Origin: CAG-273 sp964618105
Lineage (GTDB): Bacteria > Bacillota > Clostridia > TANB77 > CAG-508
Direction of reading: 5' to 3'
Assembly: GCA_964618105.1 (NCBI GenBank)
Contig: CAZUAJ010000018.1
Coordinates: 1 to 16,791 of the forward strand
DNA length: 16,791 bases
In this document: piece after piece, positions 1 through 5,913 of the stretch
Numbering within the stretch: the first letter of the stretch is position 1
How the letters are laid out: every line of letters begins with the position of its first letter
The notes under the pieces: model-generated
Databases searched by the model: none
Told to the model about the DNA's origin: nothing
What the model saw: the letters and a program-made list of their open reading frames with translations, nothing else
Position numbers and translations under genes: made by a program

Positions 1-67
1 TCTAGGATTCGAACCTAGGACCCACCGGTTATGAGCCGGTTGCTCTGACCAACTGAGCTAATGGCGG
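1..67 (-). tRNA. tRNA with CAT anticodon (elongator Met or Ile2), 3' end cut by window edge
   Basis: Read on the minus strand, this stretch has a D-arm (TAGCTCAG...GAGC), an anticodon stem ACCGG/CCGGT around the loop CTCATAA (anticodon CAT), and a T-arm CTAGG-TTCGAAT-CCTAG. The 5' acceptor strand is CCGCCAT. Only the first base of the 3' acceptor strand is inside the window, so about ten bases are missing. The stem next to the loop lacks the three consecutive G-C pairs of initiator tRNA, so this is not fMet. The choice between elongator Met and Ile2 (lysidine-modified C34) cannot be made without the complete acceptor. A consensus promoter lies just upstream. Confidence 0.85.
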
Positions 68-85
68 ATTTGTAATGCAGTTTTA

Positions 86-114
86 AGTATACGTCATTTT
101 TATTAAATTGTCAA
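86..114 (-). promoter_or_regulatory. Sigma-A-type promoter of the CAT-anticodon tRNA
   Basis: On the minus strand TTGACA (109-114) and TATACT (86-91) are separated by 17 bp. The expected start site lies about 10 bases before the tRNA 5' end at 67. The -35 is a perfect consensus and the -10 matches five of six positions, as expected for a stable-RNA gene. Confidence 0.85.
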
Positions 115-246
115 GTATTTTAGTAATTTATTTTCATTTTTTCAGCAAATTTGCATTTATCTCTACAGATTTTTTACTTTACCTTTTTTAGTAAATTTTA
201 TTACATAAAAAACATTTATATTTATTACTAAATTATTTGCAATATA

Positions 247-276
247 AAAAGTGGTTAGATTACTCCAACCACTTTT
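247..276 (-). terminator. Rho-independent terminator after the 280-residue orphan gene
   Basis: A perfect 10 bp inverted repeat (AAAAGTGGTT / AACCACTTTT) encloses a 10-base loop. On the minus strand the stem runs into T residues. It starts about 9 bases beyond the stop codon of the gene at 285-1127. The A and T runs on both sides mean it may also work in the other direction. Between it and the tRNA promoter (115-246) I see only AT-rich spacer, with one 10 bp palindrome GCAAATTTGC at 145-154. Confidence 0.8.
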
Positions 277-284
277 AATACACA

Positions 285-1127
285 TTAATTATTTTGTCCT
301 TCTCTTCCTTCTGGAAGTGCAGGAACTTGAAGTACAACTTTTATCTTCATAGCATAAGTAATTGCCTTAACAATTTTACTATTTTTAATTCTTTGCCATA
401 AAGATGGTTTAACTTCTACTCTTGTTTGTTCAAAGTACGTTTTTTCTTCTGGAGTTGTTTGTTCAATTTCATTTAATACTGCATCAATTTCATTTTCAGT
501 TTCTTGTGGTGTTGGTATTAATTTTAGTGCATCTGCAATTTCAATTCCAATATAACTTAATGCTTTTGACCTATCTTCTATTCTTTCCATATCTATTTCA
601 ATATGTAAATTTGACTCTAAATTAACAATTCTTGCATTTATTAATTTTACAGCATCTTGATAATTTTGTGATTTAGTAGATTTTGTTCTACCTATTAGGT
701 TTAGTGTATCAATTATATCTTCTGGAAAATCTCTAGAAACAGCTTTTAATGTTTCTTTCCAATTTTCTTCTTTGTTTTGCACTGCATCTAATGTTTCTTT
801 TAATTTATTAGCTAAAGCTACATTTTTTTCTCTTTGACGTATTAATTCTTCGATTTTCTTTGTGTTTTCTTCAAATTGATTTGTAGCATATTCAACTAAC
901 TCATAAGCTGCTTTGTATACAGCTTTAGGAAAGTTTTTCTTTTTTGGATATTCAATTAAATATGTTTTTATAGATTCTATTAAATCTTTAAAAAACGCAT
1001 CTTCTTCTAATTGAACAATTTGCTTTTTGCTATTAGGATTAATTAGCTTTTGCACCTTGTCCATATTTGATAATATTTTTTCTTCCGTGATAACCATTCT
1101 CACGTTTACTATGCCAGATCTAGACAT
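285..1127 (-). CDS. Orphan 280-residue coiled-coil protein of unknown function
   Basis: I do not recognise this protein. It is a charged, predominantly helical, apparently soluble protein with no signal peptide or membrane segment. Residues about 80-130 look like a coiled coil rich in E, K and Q. Residues about 205-235 are acidic and residues about 242-265 form a basic amphipathic segment that could touch a membrane or nucleic acid, followed by a short polar tail. The ATG at 1127 is supported by AAGGAGG about 10 bases upstream. The gene is followed by a terminator and preceded by a putative promoter and four 11-bp-spaced TGTWAH-like hexamers. This suggests envelope-stress or two-component control, which is an inference from the DNA only. 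Codon use looks like that of its neighbours. The existence of the gene is well supported; its function is unknown. Confidence 0.85.
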   Translation of the reverse strand: MSRSGIVNVRMVITEEKILSNMDKVQKLINPNSKKQIVQLEEDAFFKDLIESIKTYLIEYPKKKNFPKAVYKAAYELVEYATNQFEENTKKIEELIRQREKNVALANKLKETLDAVQNKEENWKETLKAVSRDFPEDIIDTLNLIGRTKSTKSQNYQDAVKLINARIVNLESNLHIEIDMERIEDRSKALSYIGIEIADALKLIPTPQETENEIDAVLNEIEQTTPEEKTYFEQTRVEVKPSLWQRIKNSKIVKAITYAMKIKVVLQVPALPEGREGQNN

Positions 1128-1174
1128 CGTAAACTTCCCTCCTTTATCCTATGTTAATTTTCCTATGCGTTAAT

Positions 1175-1203
1175 ATTATATACCGAATTATAAAAAACTA
1201 CAA
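1175..1203 (-). promoter_or_regulatory. Putative promoter of the 280-residue orphan gene
   Basis: TATAAT (1175-1180) is preceded 17 bp upstream by a poor -35, TTGTAG (1198-1203), on the minus strand. A weak -35 with a perfect -10 is typical of promoters that need an activator, and the TGTWAH array begins 20 bp upstream of this -35. An imperfect direct repeat of CATAGGA lies between the -10 and the SD. Confidence 0.5.
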
Positions 1204-1223
1204 TAGGATTTTCATCTTTTATT

Positions 1224-1262
1224 TTTACATTTCTGTAACGATTTTATTACAACATTTTTACA
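1224..1262 (-). promoter_or_regulatory. Four TGTWAH-like hexamers at 11 bp period (WalR/PhoP-type site)
   Basis: On the minus strand the hexamers are TGTAAA (1257-1262), TGTAAT (1246-1251), CGTTAC (1235-1240, one mismatch) and TGTAAA (1224-1229). Their starts are exactly 11 bp apart. The consensus TGTWAH-N5-TGTWAH is the established binding pattern of WalR (YycF), and PhoP boxes are closely similar. The array sits upstream of the weak -35 of the orphan gene, a position that suits an activator. AT-richness raises the chance background, but the exact period over four units is notable. Confidence 0.55.
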
Positions 1263-1308
1263 AAGTCAAGGTTATTTTGTAATAAATTGTGTTTTTTTGT
1301 AATATTTT

Positions 1309-3186
1309 TTAATTATTTTTATTTAGTTCTGCATAACGCTTAATTTTCATTGTTGTAGTTTTCTCAAATTCATCATGTTTAATTTCTAAATTTTTAATTG
1401 CTTTATATGATGTTAGCTTTTTATTAACTTCTTTAATTTGTGGCCAAATAATTTCTCTTAGTTGTTCATCTGTTAAATTTTTGCCATGTTCTTTTTCAAT
1501 TTTTTCTAAGTTTGGTATTACTTTTACTGAAATAATTAACTCTTTATTAGCTAAATCTTTTTCATCTTTTTTTCCATATACCATACATTCTTTTATTTCT
1601 GAAACATTGGATAATAGTAGCTCTATTTCTTCAGGATAAATATTTTTTCCATTTTGCGTAACTATTACATTTTTGCTTCTACCTGTTATAAATAAAAATC
1701 CTTCTTTATCTAAATAACCTATATCTCCAGAATGAAACCATCTTTCACCATTTATTTCTTCAATTACTGCCTTTGTTGCTTCTTCATCTTCATAATAACC
1801 CAGCATTAAAGTAGGTGTTTTTATTAAAACTTCCCCTTCTCCGTTTTCATTTGGAGCTTCAATTTTAATTTCTCCTTTTGGTATTGCTTTTCCAGCAGAA
1901 CCAACTTTTGTTTGATATTCTGGTGTTAATGCAGCAATTGGAGCAGTTTCAGTAAGTCCATAGCCTTGCATAAATGTAATTCCTATGTCTTCAACCCATT
2001 TTCCTATTTTTGCATCAATTGGTGCTGCTGCAGATACTATAAATCTTAAATTTCCACCTAAATTTTCATATATATCTGCAAACACCTTACGTTTAACGTC
2101 TACTCCTACTGCTTTTAAAGCATTTGTTATATGTAACATTGAACCAACTAGACCGTCTTTATTTGCTTTTTTTATGCTTGCATTTATTTTTTTATATAAG
2201 TTTTCTATTAAAAGTGGAACAGCAATTAATACACTTGGCTTAGTTTCTAACATATTTGGCACAATATGTTTTAACCCTTGACAAACTGCTATTGAGCTTC
2301 CCCACGCCATTGGTAATAAAAAGCCTATTGTAGACTCATAAGTATGGTGTAAAGGTAATACTGAAAAGAACCTATCTTCTGGATATACTTTTGCATAAGC
2401 TGTTGCCGCATTTATATTTTCTGCTAAATTTCTACTTGATAGCATAACCCCTTTTGCATTTGATGTAGTTCCCGATGTAAACAACAACACTTTAAATTCA
2501 TCTGAATTTATTTCTATTTCTTTAAAACAGTTATCTCCTGAATTTACAATTTTTGTTCCTTCATTTATTAAATATTGCATTCCAACTGTTTTGTCTTTTA
2601 TTTCATCTTGAGAATACATTTTTATAAAATACTTAACTTGTGGAATTTTTTCCATTATTTTTTTTACAGAGTCTGCTTTTTTTTCTGAATAAATAATTGC
2701 ATCTGCTTTTGACCTTTTTACTACGTTTTCTAGTTCATTATCTGGCAATTCTCTATCTGTTGGAATTGCAATAGCATCACCACAAAGCAATGTAACATAA
2801 GATACATACCAATCATAAGTTGTTTCACTTAATATCATAATTCTTGGTCGATTTTTTAATTTTAGAATTTTGTTTAATGCTGTTCCAAATCCAATTACAT
2901 CTTTTCCAAATTGCTCATAAGAAATTTCTTCATATTTACCTTTTGGATCAAATTTTTCTAATATAAATTCCTTACTAGCATATTTTTCCATTGAATATTC
3001 AAATATTTCTTTAACACTATTGTAATTAGTTGCAACAAATTCTTTTTTGTCTTTTTTTCTTTGTTCTTCTTTTTTTTGCTCTATATTTTCATAATTTATG
3101 TTCATTTCTTCAATTTCAGAAATATCTTTCATCTTGAATTTTGGAAATTTAAAATTTGGTATTTTAAAATTATTTAATTCTCTCAT
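1309..3186 (-). CDS. AMP-binding acyl-CoA synthetase (long-chain fatty acid-CoA ligase type)
   Basis: This is a member of the ANL adenylating superfamily, most like long-chain acyl-CoA synthetases. It would activate a fatty or other carboxylic acid with ATP and then transfer it to CoA. Visible motifs are the phosphate-binding loop LLFTSGTTSNAKGV (234-247), YGLTET (409-414), the ATP-ribose Asp in HSGDIGYLD (485-493), the hinge/A8 region GRSKNVIVTQNGKNIYP (502-518) and a C-terminal TTTMKIKR with the likely catalytic Lys614. The 625-residue length is normal for the long-chain branch. The first 50 residues are an unusual extension: a Phe/Lys/Pro-rich stretch, then a very charged segment. The ATG at 3186 has GAGAGG seven bases upstream. 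No clear terminator follows, so readthrough into the 280-residue gene is possible. The substrate cannot be read from the sequence. Confidence 0.92.
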   Translation of the reverse strand: MRELNNFKIPNFKFPKFKMKDISEIEEMNINYENIEQKKEEQRKKDKKEFVATNYNSVKEIFEYSMEKYASKEFILEKFDPKGKYEEISYEQFGKDVIGFGTALNKILKLKNRPRIMILSETTYDWYVSYVTLLCGDAIAIPTDRELPDNELENVVKRSKADAIIYSEKKADSVKKIMEKIPQVKYFIKMYSQDEIKDKTVGMQYLINEGTKIVNSGDNCFKEIEINSDEFKVLLFTSGTTSNAKGVMLSSRNLAENINAATAYAKVYPEDRFFSVLPLHHTYESTIGFLLPMAWGSSIAVCQGLKHIVPNMLETKPSVLIAVPLLIENLYKKINASIKKANKDGLVGSMLHITNALKAVGVDVKRKVFADIYENLGGNLRFIVSAAAPIDAKIGKWVEDIGITFMQGYGLTETAPIAALTPEYQTKVGSAGKAIPKGEIKIEAPNENGEGEVLIKTPTLMLGYYEDEEATKAVIEEINGERWFHSGDIGYLDKEGFLFITGRSKNVIVTQNGKNIYPEEIELLLSNVSEIKECMVYGKKDEKDLANKELIISVKVIPNLEKIEKEHGKNLTDEQLREIIWPQIKEVNKKLTSYKAIKNLEIKHDEFEKTTTMKIKRYAELNKNN

Positions 3187-3228
3187 TTTATACCTCTCTT
3201 AATTTTAAATAAATTTTCAACATAATAT

Positions 3229-3257
3229 ATTATACATTTTTTTTACAGATTTTGCAA
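3229..3257 (-). promoter_or_regulatory. Putative promoter of the acyl-CoA synthetase gene
   Basis: On the minus strand TTGCAA (3252-3257) and TATAAT (3229-3234) are separated by 17 bp, about 43 bases upstream of the ATG. The -10 is perfect and the -35 matches four of six positions. A TTGACA further upstream (3289-3294) has only a poor partner (TGTAAA), so this pair is preferred. Confidence 0.55.
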
Positions 3258-3313
3258 GTTCTGTTTTTACAATTATAATTTTGTATTATGTCAATCTGCG
3301 AGTATATAATTAC

Positions 3314-3344
3314 AAAAAACATAGTAAATTTTACTATGTTTTTT
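3314..3344 (-). terminator. Rho-independent terminator of mreB
   Basis: The core is ACATAGTAAA / TTTACTATGT, extended by A/T pairs, followed on the minus strand by a run of T. It begins a few bases after the mreB stop codon at 3348-3350 and isolates mreB from the acyl-CoA synthetase gene downstream. Confidence 0.8.
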
Positions 3345-3347
3345 TTG

Positions 3348-4352
3348 CTATTTTCTTTTCTTTCTATCTAATACATCTAAATTATCTAATGCTTTTCCTG
3401 TTCCTAATGCAACACATGATACTGCATCTTGTGCTAGCATTACATTAATTCCTGTTTTTTCTTGTAAAAGTTTGTCTAATCCATCAATCAGACATCCTCC
3501 TCCAGTCATATAAATTCCTTTGTCACTAATATCTGCAGCAAGTTCAGGTGGTGTTTTTTCCAAAACACTATGTACTGCCTCAACCACCATCATTGCTGGT
3601 TCTATAAGTGCTTCTAACATTTCACTTGATTTGACTGTTATTGTTTTTGGAAGTCCTGTTGCTAAATCTCTTCCTCTAATATCCATTTCCATATCTTGAA
3701 TTTTAGGGTATACACATCCAATATTAATTTTCAAATCTTCGGCTGTTCTCTCTCCTATAATTACATTATGTTTTTTCTTTATATATCTAACTATAGCTTC
3801 ATCAAATTTGTCGCCCGCTACTTTAATAGATGTACTTACTACAGAACCACCTAAAGATATAACAGCAATATCTGTTGTTCCTCCACCAATATCTACAACC
3901 ATATTTCCGCATGGTTTAGATATGTCAAGTCCTGCTCCAATTGCTGCAGCAATTGGCTCTTCAATTAAATATACTTTTCTAGCTCCTGCTTGTGAAGCTG
4001 CATCAATAACCGCTTTTTTTTCAACTTCAGTTACTTGTGAAGGTATACAAATCATAATTCTTGGAGCAAATATAAATTTACCGCAAACTCTGTTTATAAA
4101 ATATTTAAGCATTTTTTCTGTTACTGTATAATTAGAAATTACTCCATCTCTTAAAGGTCTTGTTGCAACTATATTTCCTGGCGTTCTTCCTAACATTCTT
4201 CTTGCTTCTTTACCTACAGCCAAAACTTCTCCTGTATTATTATCTACTGCAACTACAGATGGTTCTCTTAAAACTATTCCTTTTCCCTTAGAATACGCAA
4301 TAACTGTTGCTGTTCCTAAATCTATTCCTATATCTTGTCCATACTTAAACAT
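3348..4352 (-). CDS. mreB: Rod-shape actin homologue MreB/Mbl
   Basis: This bacterial actin forms membrane-associated filaments that guide lateral cell-wall synthesis. From the start chosen here it has 334 residues, normal for MreB/Mbl. Visible motifs are phosphate-1 DIGIDLGTATV near the N-terminus, the IEEPIAAAIGAG catalytic/phosphate region, phosphate-2 DIGGGTTDIAVISLGG, GERTAEDLKI, and the adenosine motif TGGGCLIDGLDKLL. GGGTTDIAV resembles B. subtilis Mbl, while other parts resemble MreB, so the paralogue cannot be fixed. The frame is open up to a TTG at 4373, but AAAGGA at 4362-4367 lies inside that extension and nine bases before the ATG at 4352, giving the canonical N-terminus MFKYGQDIG. 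The gene stands alone with its own promoter and terminator and without mreC or mreD nearby, as mbl and mreBH do in Bacillus. Three 11-bp-spaced TGTAAY hexamers overlap its promoter. Confidence 0.93.
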   Translation of the reverse strand: MFKYGQDIGIDLGTATVIAYSKGKGIVLREPSVVAVDNNTGEVLAVGKEARRMLGRTPGNIVATRPLRDGVISNYTVTEKMLKYFINRVCGKFIFAPRIMICIPSQVTEVEKKAVIDAASQAGARKVYLIEEPIAAAIGAGLDISKPCGNMVVDIGGGTTDIAVISLGGSVVSTSIKVAGDKFDEAIVRYIKKKHNVIIGERTAEDLKINIGCVYPKIQDMEMDIRGRDLATGLPKTITVKSSEMLEALIEPAMMVVEAVHSVLEKTPPELAADISDKGIYMTGGGCLIDGLDKLLQEKTGINVMLAQDAVSCVALGTGKALDNLDVLDRKKRK

Positions 4353-4389
4353 TTTAATCTTTCCTTTCGACAAAGTACATTTCTTTTTT

Positions 4390-4417
4390 GTTACAATTCT
4401 GTTACAATTATATTACA
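4390..4417 (-). promoter_or_regulatory. Three TGTAAY hexamers at 11 bp period over the mreB promoter (WalR/PhoP-type site)
   Basis: On the minus strand TGTAAT (4412-4417), TGTAAC (4401-4406) and TGTAAC (4390-4395) are each separated by exactly five bases. All three fit TGTWAH, the WalR consensus half site, in direct tandem. They begin in the -35/-10 spacer and run across the -10 and likely start site, so a bound regulator would be expected to repress. The pattern is seen directly; the regulator's identity is inferred. Confidence 0.6.
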
Positions 4418-4435
4418 AAACATTTAAAATATCAA
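4407..4435 (-). promoter_or_regulatory. Promoter of mreB
   Basis: On the minus strand TTGATA (4430-4435) and TATAAT (4407-4412) are separated by 17 bp, a five-of-six and a six-of-six match. The transcript would carry a leader of about 45 bases before the ATG at 4352. The -10 lies between and partly inside the TGTAAY hexamers. Confidence 0.65.
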
Positions 4436-4536
4436 TCCATTTTTCATATTTTTTAATATTTAAAACACATTTTCACTCTGTAATCAATAGAAACTTAGTT
4501 ATGTAATATAGGTATTTAATTTTTCCTATATTATAA

Positions 4537-4570
4537 AAAAATAGAATATGTTTCCACATACTCTATTTTT
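4537..4570 (-). terminator. Rho-independent terminator of the lexA operon
   Basis: A 15 bp stem (AAAAATAGAGTATGT / ACATATTCTATTTTT on the minus strand, one G-U pair) with the tetraloop GGAA is followed by T residues, 16 bases past the stop of the membrane protein gene. A second 8 bp inverted repeat (AATATAGG / CCTATATT, 4505-4532) lies directly beyond it. Between this and the mreB promoter there is only AT-rich sequence. Confidence 0.85.
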
Positions 4571-4586
4571 ACCATATTTTTTTATT

Positions 4587-5108
4587 TTATACAAATAGCC
4601 TACCTAAAAGCATTAATTCAAATATTCCCGCTGGGCCATAAGTTGGTGTAAGTTCAAGTTCTTCAGGTGTTGCTTTTAATAAGTCATTTTCTGCTGCTAC
4701 CGTAACTTTAACATAACTTACATTGTCATATTTGAACCCTAATTCATATTGTTTTTCTTCTTCTACAGCTAGGCTGTCTATTTTTAAATATTTAGTTCCT
4801 ATATTTACTTCTCTTGGTGTATAAAAGTCAAATCTCAAATATTTATCTGTAATTTTTTCTTCTGTAGTATTTTTAATAGTGCCTTTTACATTTCCATTTA
4901 CATTTGATGCTTCAGCTACATCAATAGTTACTAATGGTGTTTCTATATCTATTTCATATTTTTCCATTGGTTTATATAATGATTTTGTATATAAATATGT
5001 CATTATATCTGAAAATACAAAAACAATAATAAACAATAGCAAATAACAAAATAAAACTTTCATTCTAGGTCTACTATTAAATATCCATATTGATAAATAA
5101 TCGCTCAT
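4587..5108 (-). CDS. Membrane-anchored protein encoded with lexA, FxLYD-like outer domain, function unknown
   Basis: The protein has 173 residues. A short basic N-terminus (NSRPRMK) precedes one hydrophobic segment at about 18-38, suggesting an N-in anchor with the rest outside the membrane. Residues about 65-138 alternate strand-like blocks: NVKGTIKNTT, then KYLRFDFYTP, then a LAVEEEKQYELGFKYD stretch. This resembles FxLYD-type beta-sandwich domains of Firmicute surface proteins, a judgement by eye. The C-terminus is hydrophobic (FELMLLGRLFV). The ATG at 5108 has AAGGGG six bases upstream, only 16 bases after the lexA stop, and a terminator follows, so it is the second gene of a lexA operon. 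That position suggests LexA control. B. subtilis has the SOS division inhibitor YneA, also a single-pass membrane protein, next to lexA, but I see no LysM domain and no YneA similarity here. Confidence 0.85.
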   Translation of the reverse strand: MSDYLSIWIFNSRPRMKVLFCYLLLFIIVFVFSDIMTYLYTKSLYKPMEKYEIDIETPLVTIDVAEASNVNGNVKGTIKNTTEEKITDKYLRFDFYTPREVNIGTKYLKIDSLAVEEEKQYELGFKYDNVSYVKVTVAAENDLLKATPEELELTPTYGPAGIFELMLLGRLFV

Positions 5109-5124
5109 ATTATACCCCTTTCTT

Positions 5125-5784
5125 TTATAGTTTTCTAAATACTCCTGCTACTTTACCTAAAATTTCACATGTAGGTACTATTATTGGATCCATAGTACTA
5201 TTCTGTGGTTGTAACCTTATGTGATCCTTTTCTTTGTAAAAAGTTTTTACTGTAGCTTCATCTCCTATTAATGCTACAACTATTTCTCCATTTATTGCTG
5301 TATTTTGTTTTTTTACTAAAATATAATCTCCGTTTAAAATGCCCGCTTCTATCATGCTTTCGCCCCTAACTGTAAGCATAAAGCTTTCACTATTTCCAAC
5401 AAAATCTATTGGAATAGGGAATGTATCTGTAACATTTTCCACAGCCAAAATTGGTTCGCCTGCTGTAATTTTACCAATAACCGGTACTTCAACCATTTCT
5501 CTTCCTGTATAGTAATTTTTGTTTTCATGTTTTTTTATTGGTTCTCCATTTCCGCCTTTTAATAAACGTAAGGTTCTTCCTTTTTGATCTTCTTTCTTTA
5601 TATAACCTTTTTCAGATAATTTTGCTAAATAACCATGTACTGTTGCAGTTGATTTTAGTCCTACCGCTTTTCCTATTTCTCTTACAGATGGTGCATATCC
5701 ATTTTCTCCTACTTGTTTTTCAATAAATTTTAATATTGCTTTTTCTCTTTTATTAATTGACATTGGGTCTTTTCTTCTAGTCAA
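5125..5784 (-). CDS. lexA: LexA repressor, SOS response regulator
   Basis: LexA represses DNA-damage genes and cleaves itself when RecA filaments form. The N-terminal winged helix (about 9-72) contains the family sequence YAPSVREIGKAVGLKSTATVHGYL. The C-terminal S24 peptidase domain shows the Ala108-Gly109 cleavage site in KITAGEPI, the nucleophile Ser143 in RGESM and the general base Lys180 in EATVKTF. At 219 residues it is slightly long. The start chosen is a TTG (5782-5784) because AAGGAG at 5795-5800 lies ten bases before it; the ATG at 5763 (MSINKREK) is 31 bases from that SD and has none of its own. It begins an operon with the membrane protein downstream. I found no textbook GAAC-N4-GTTC box near its promoter; a different palindrome sits in the leader. 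Confidence 0.95.
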   Translation of the reverse strand: MTRRKDPMSINKREKAILKFIEKQVGENGYAPSVREIGKAVGLKSTATVHGYLAKLSEKGYIKKEDQKGRTLRLLKGGNGEPIKKHENKNYYTGREMVEVPVIGKITAGEPILAVENVTDTFPIPIDFVGNSESFMLTVRGESMIEAGILNGDYILVKKQNTAINGEIVVALIGDEATVKTFYKEKDHIRLQPQNSTMDPIIVPTCEILGKVAGVFRKL

Positions 5785-5815
5785 AATAGCATCACTCCTT
5801 ATTTTTATATTTTAT

Positions 5816-5830
5816 TGGTTAATATAACCA
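5816..5830. repeat. Perfect inverted repeat TGGTTA-ATA-TAACCA in the lexA leader
   Basis: Six-base arms are separated by three bases, about 10-25 bases downstream of the predicted lexA start site. This is a plausible operator position, possibly for LexA itself with a lineage-specific sequence. It does not match the Bacillus or Clostridium SOS consensus, and no second copy was found in this window. Confidence 0.4.
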
Positions 5831-5847
5831 TTTTTATATCCTTTTAT

Positions 5848-5876
5848 ATAATAACATACAAACAAAAAAATGTCAA
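5848..5876 (-). promoter_or_regulatory. Promoter of the lexA operon
   Basis: On the minus strand TTGACA (5871-5876) and TATTAT (5848-5853) are separated by 17 bp. The -35 is perfect and lies inside the 3' arm of the clpX terminator. The leader would be about 57 bases long. Confidence 0.7.
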
Positions 5877-5895
5877 ACAAATATTTGACATTTTT
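5866..5895 (-). terminator. Rho-independent terminator of tig-clpP-clpX
   Basis: A perfect 12 bp inverted repeat (AAAAATGTCAAA / TTTGACATTTTT) with a six-base loop is followed on the minus strand by a T run, 18 bases after the clpX stop. Its 3' arm contains the lexA -35. Confidence 0.85.
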
Positions 5896-5913
5896 AAAAA
5901 TTATTCATAATAT

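Noticed and set aside
1..67. Initiator tRNA-fMet
   Set aside because: The anticodon stem lacks the three G-C pairs next to the loop that mark bacterial initiators.
422..625. Plus-strand open frames over the whole window (for example 422-625, 1985-2281, 5870-6532, 12334-12873, 13673-14089)
   Set aside because: Each lies opposite a minus-strand gene with clear family motifs or a strong SD; their low-complexity Phe/Leu/Ser/Ile-rich translations and lack of SD mark them as antisense shadows of AT-rich coding DNA.
1278..1304. Plus-strand TGTAAT repeats near 1279 and 1299, after the acyl-CoA synthetase stop
   Set aside because: Their spacing (20 bp with a degenerate middle unit at 10) does not fit the 11 bp rule, so I did not add them to the WalR-type array.
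4353..4373. Seven-residue N-terminal extension of MreB from a TTG at 4373
   Set aside because: The SD AAAGGA lies inside this stretch, correctly spaced for the ATG at 4352, which gives the usual MreB N-terminus.
5781..5792. Three-codon leader ORF (ATG CTA TTT TGA) overlapping the lexA TTG start
   Set aside because: Its ATG is only two bases from the SD, too close for initiation, and such mini-frames are expected by chance.
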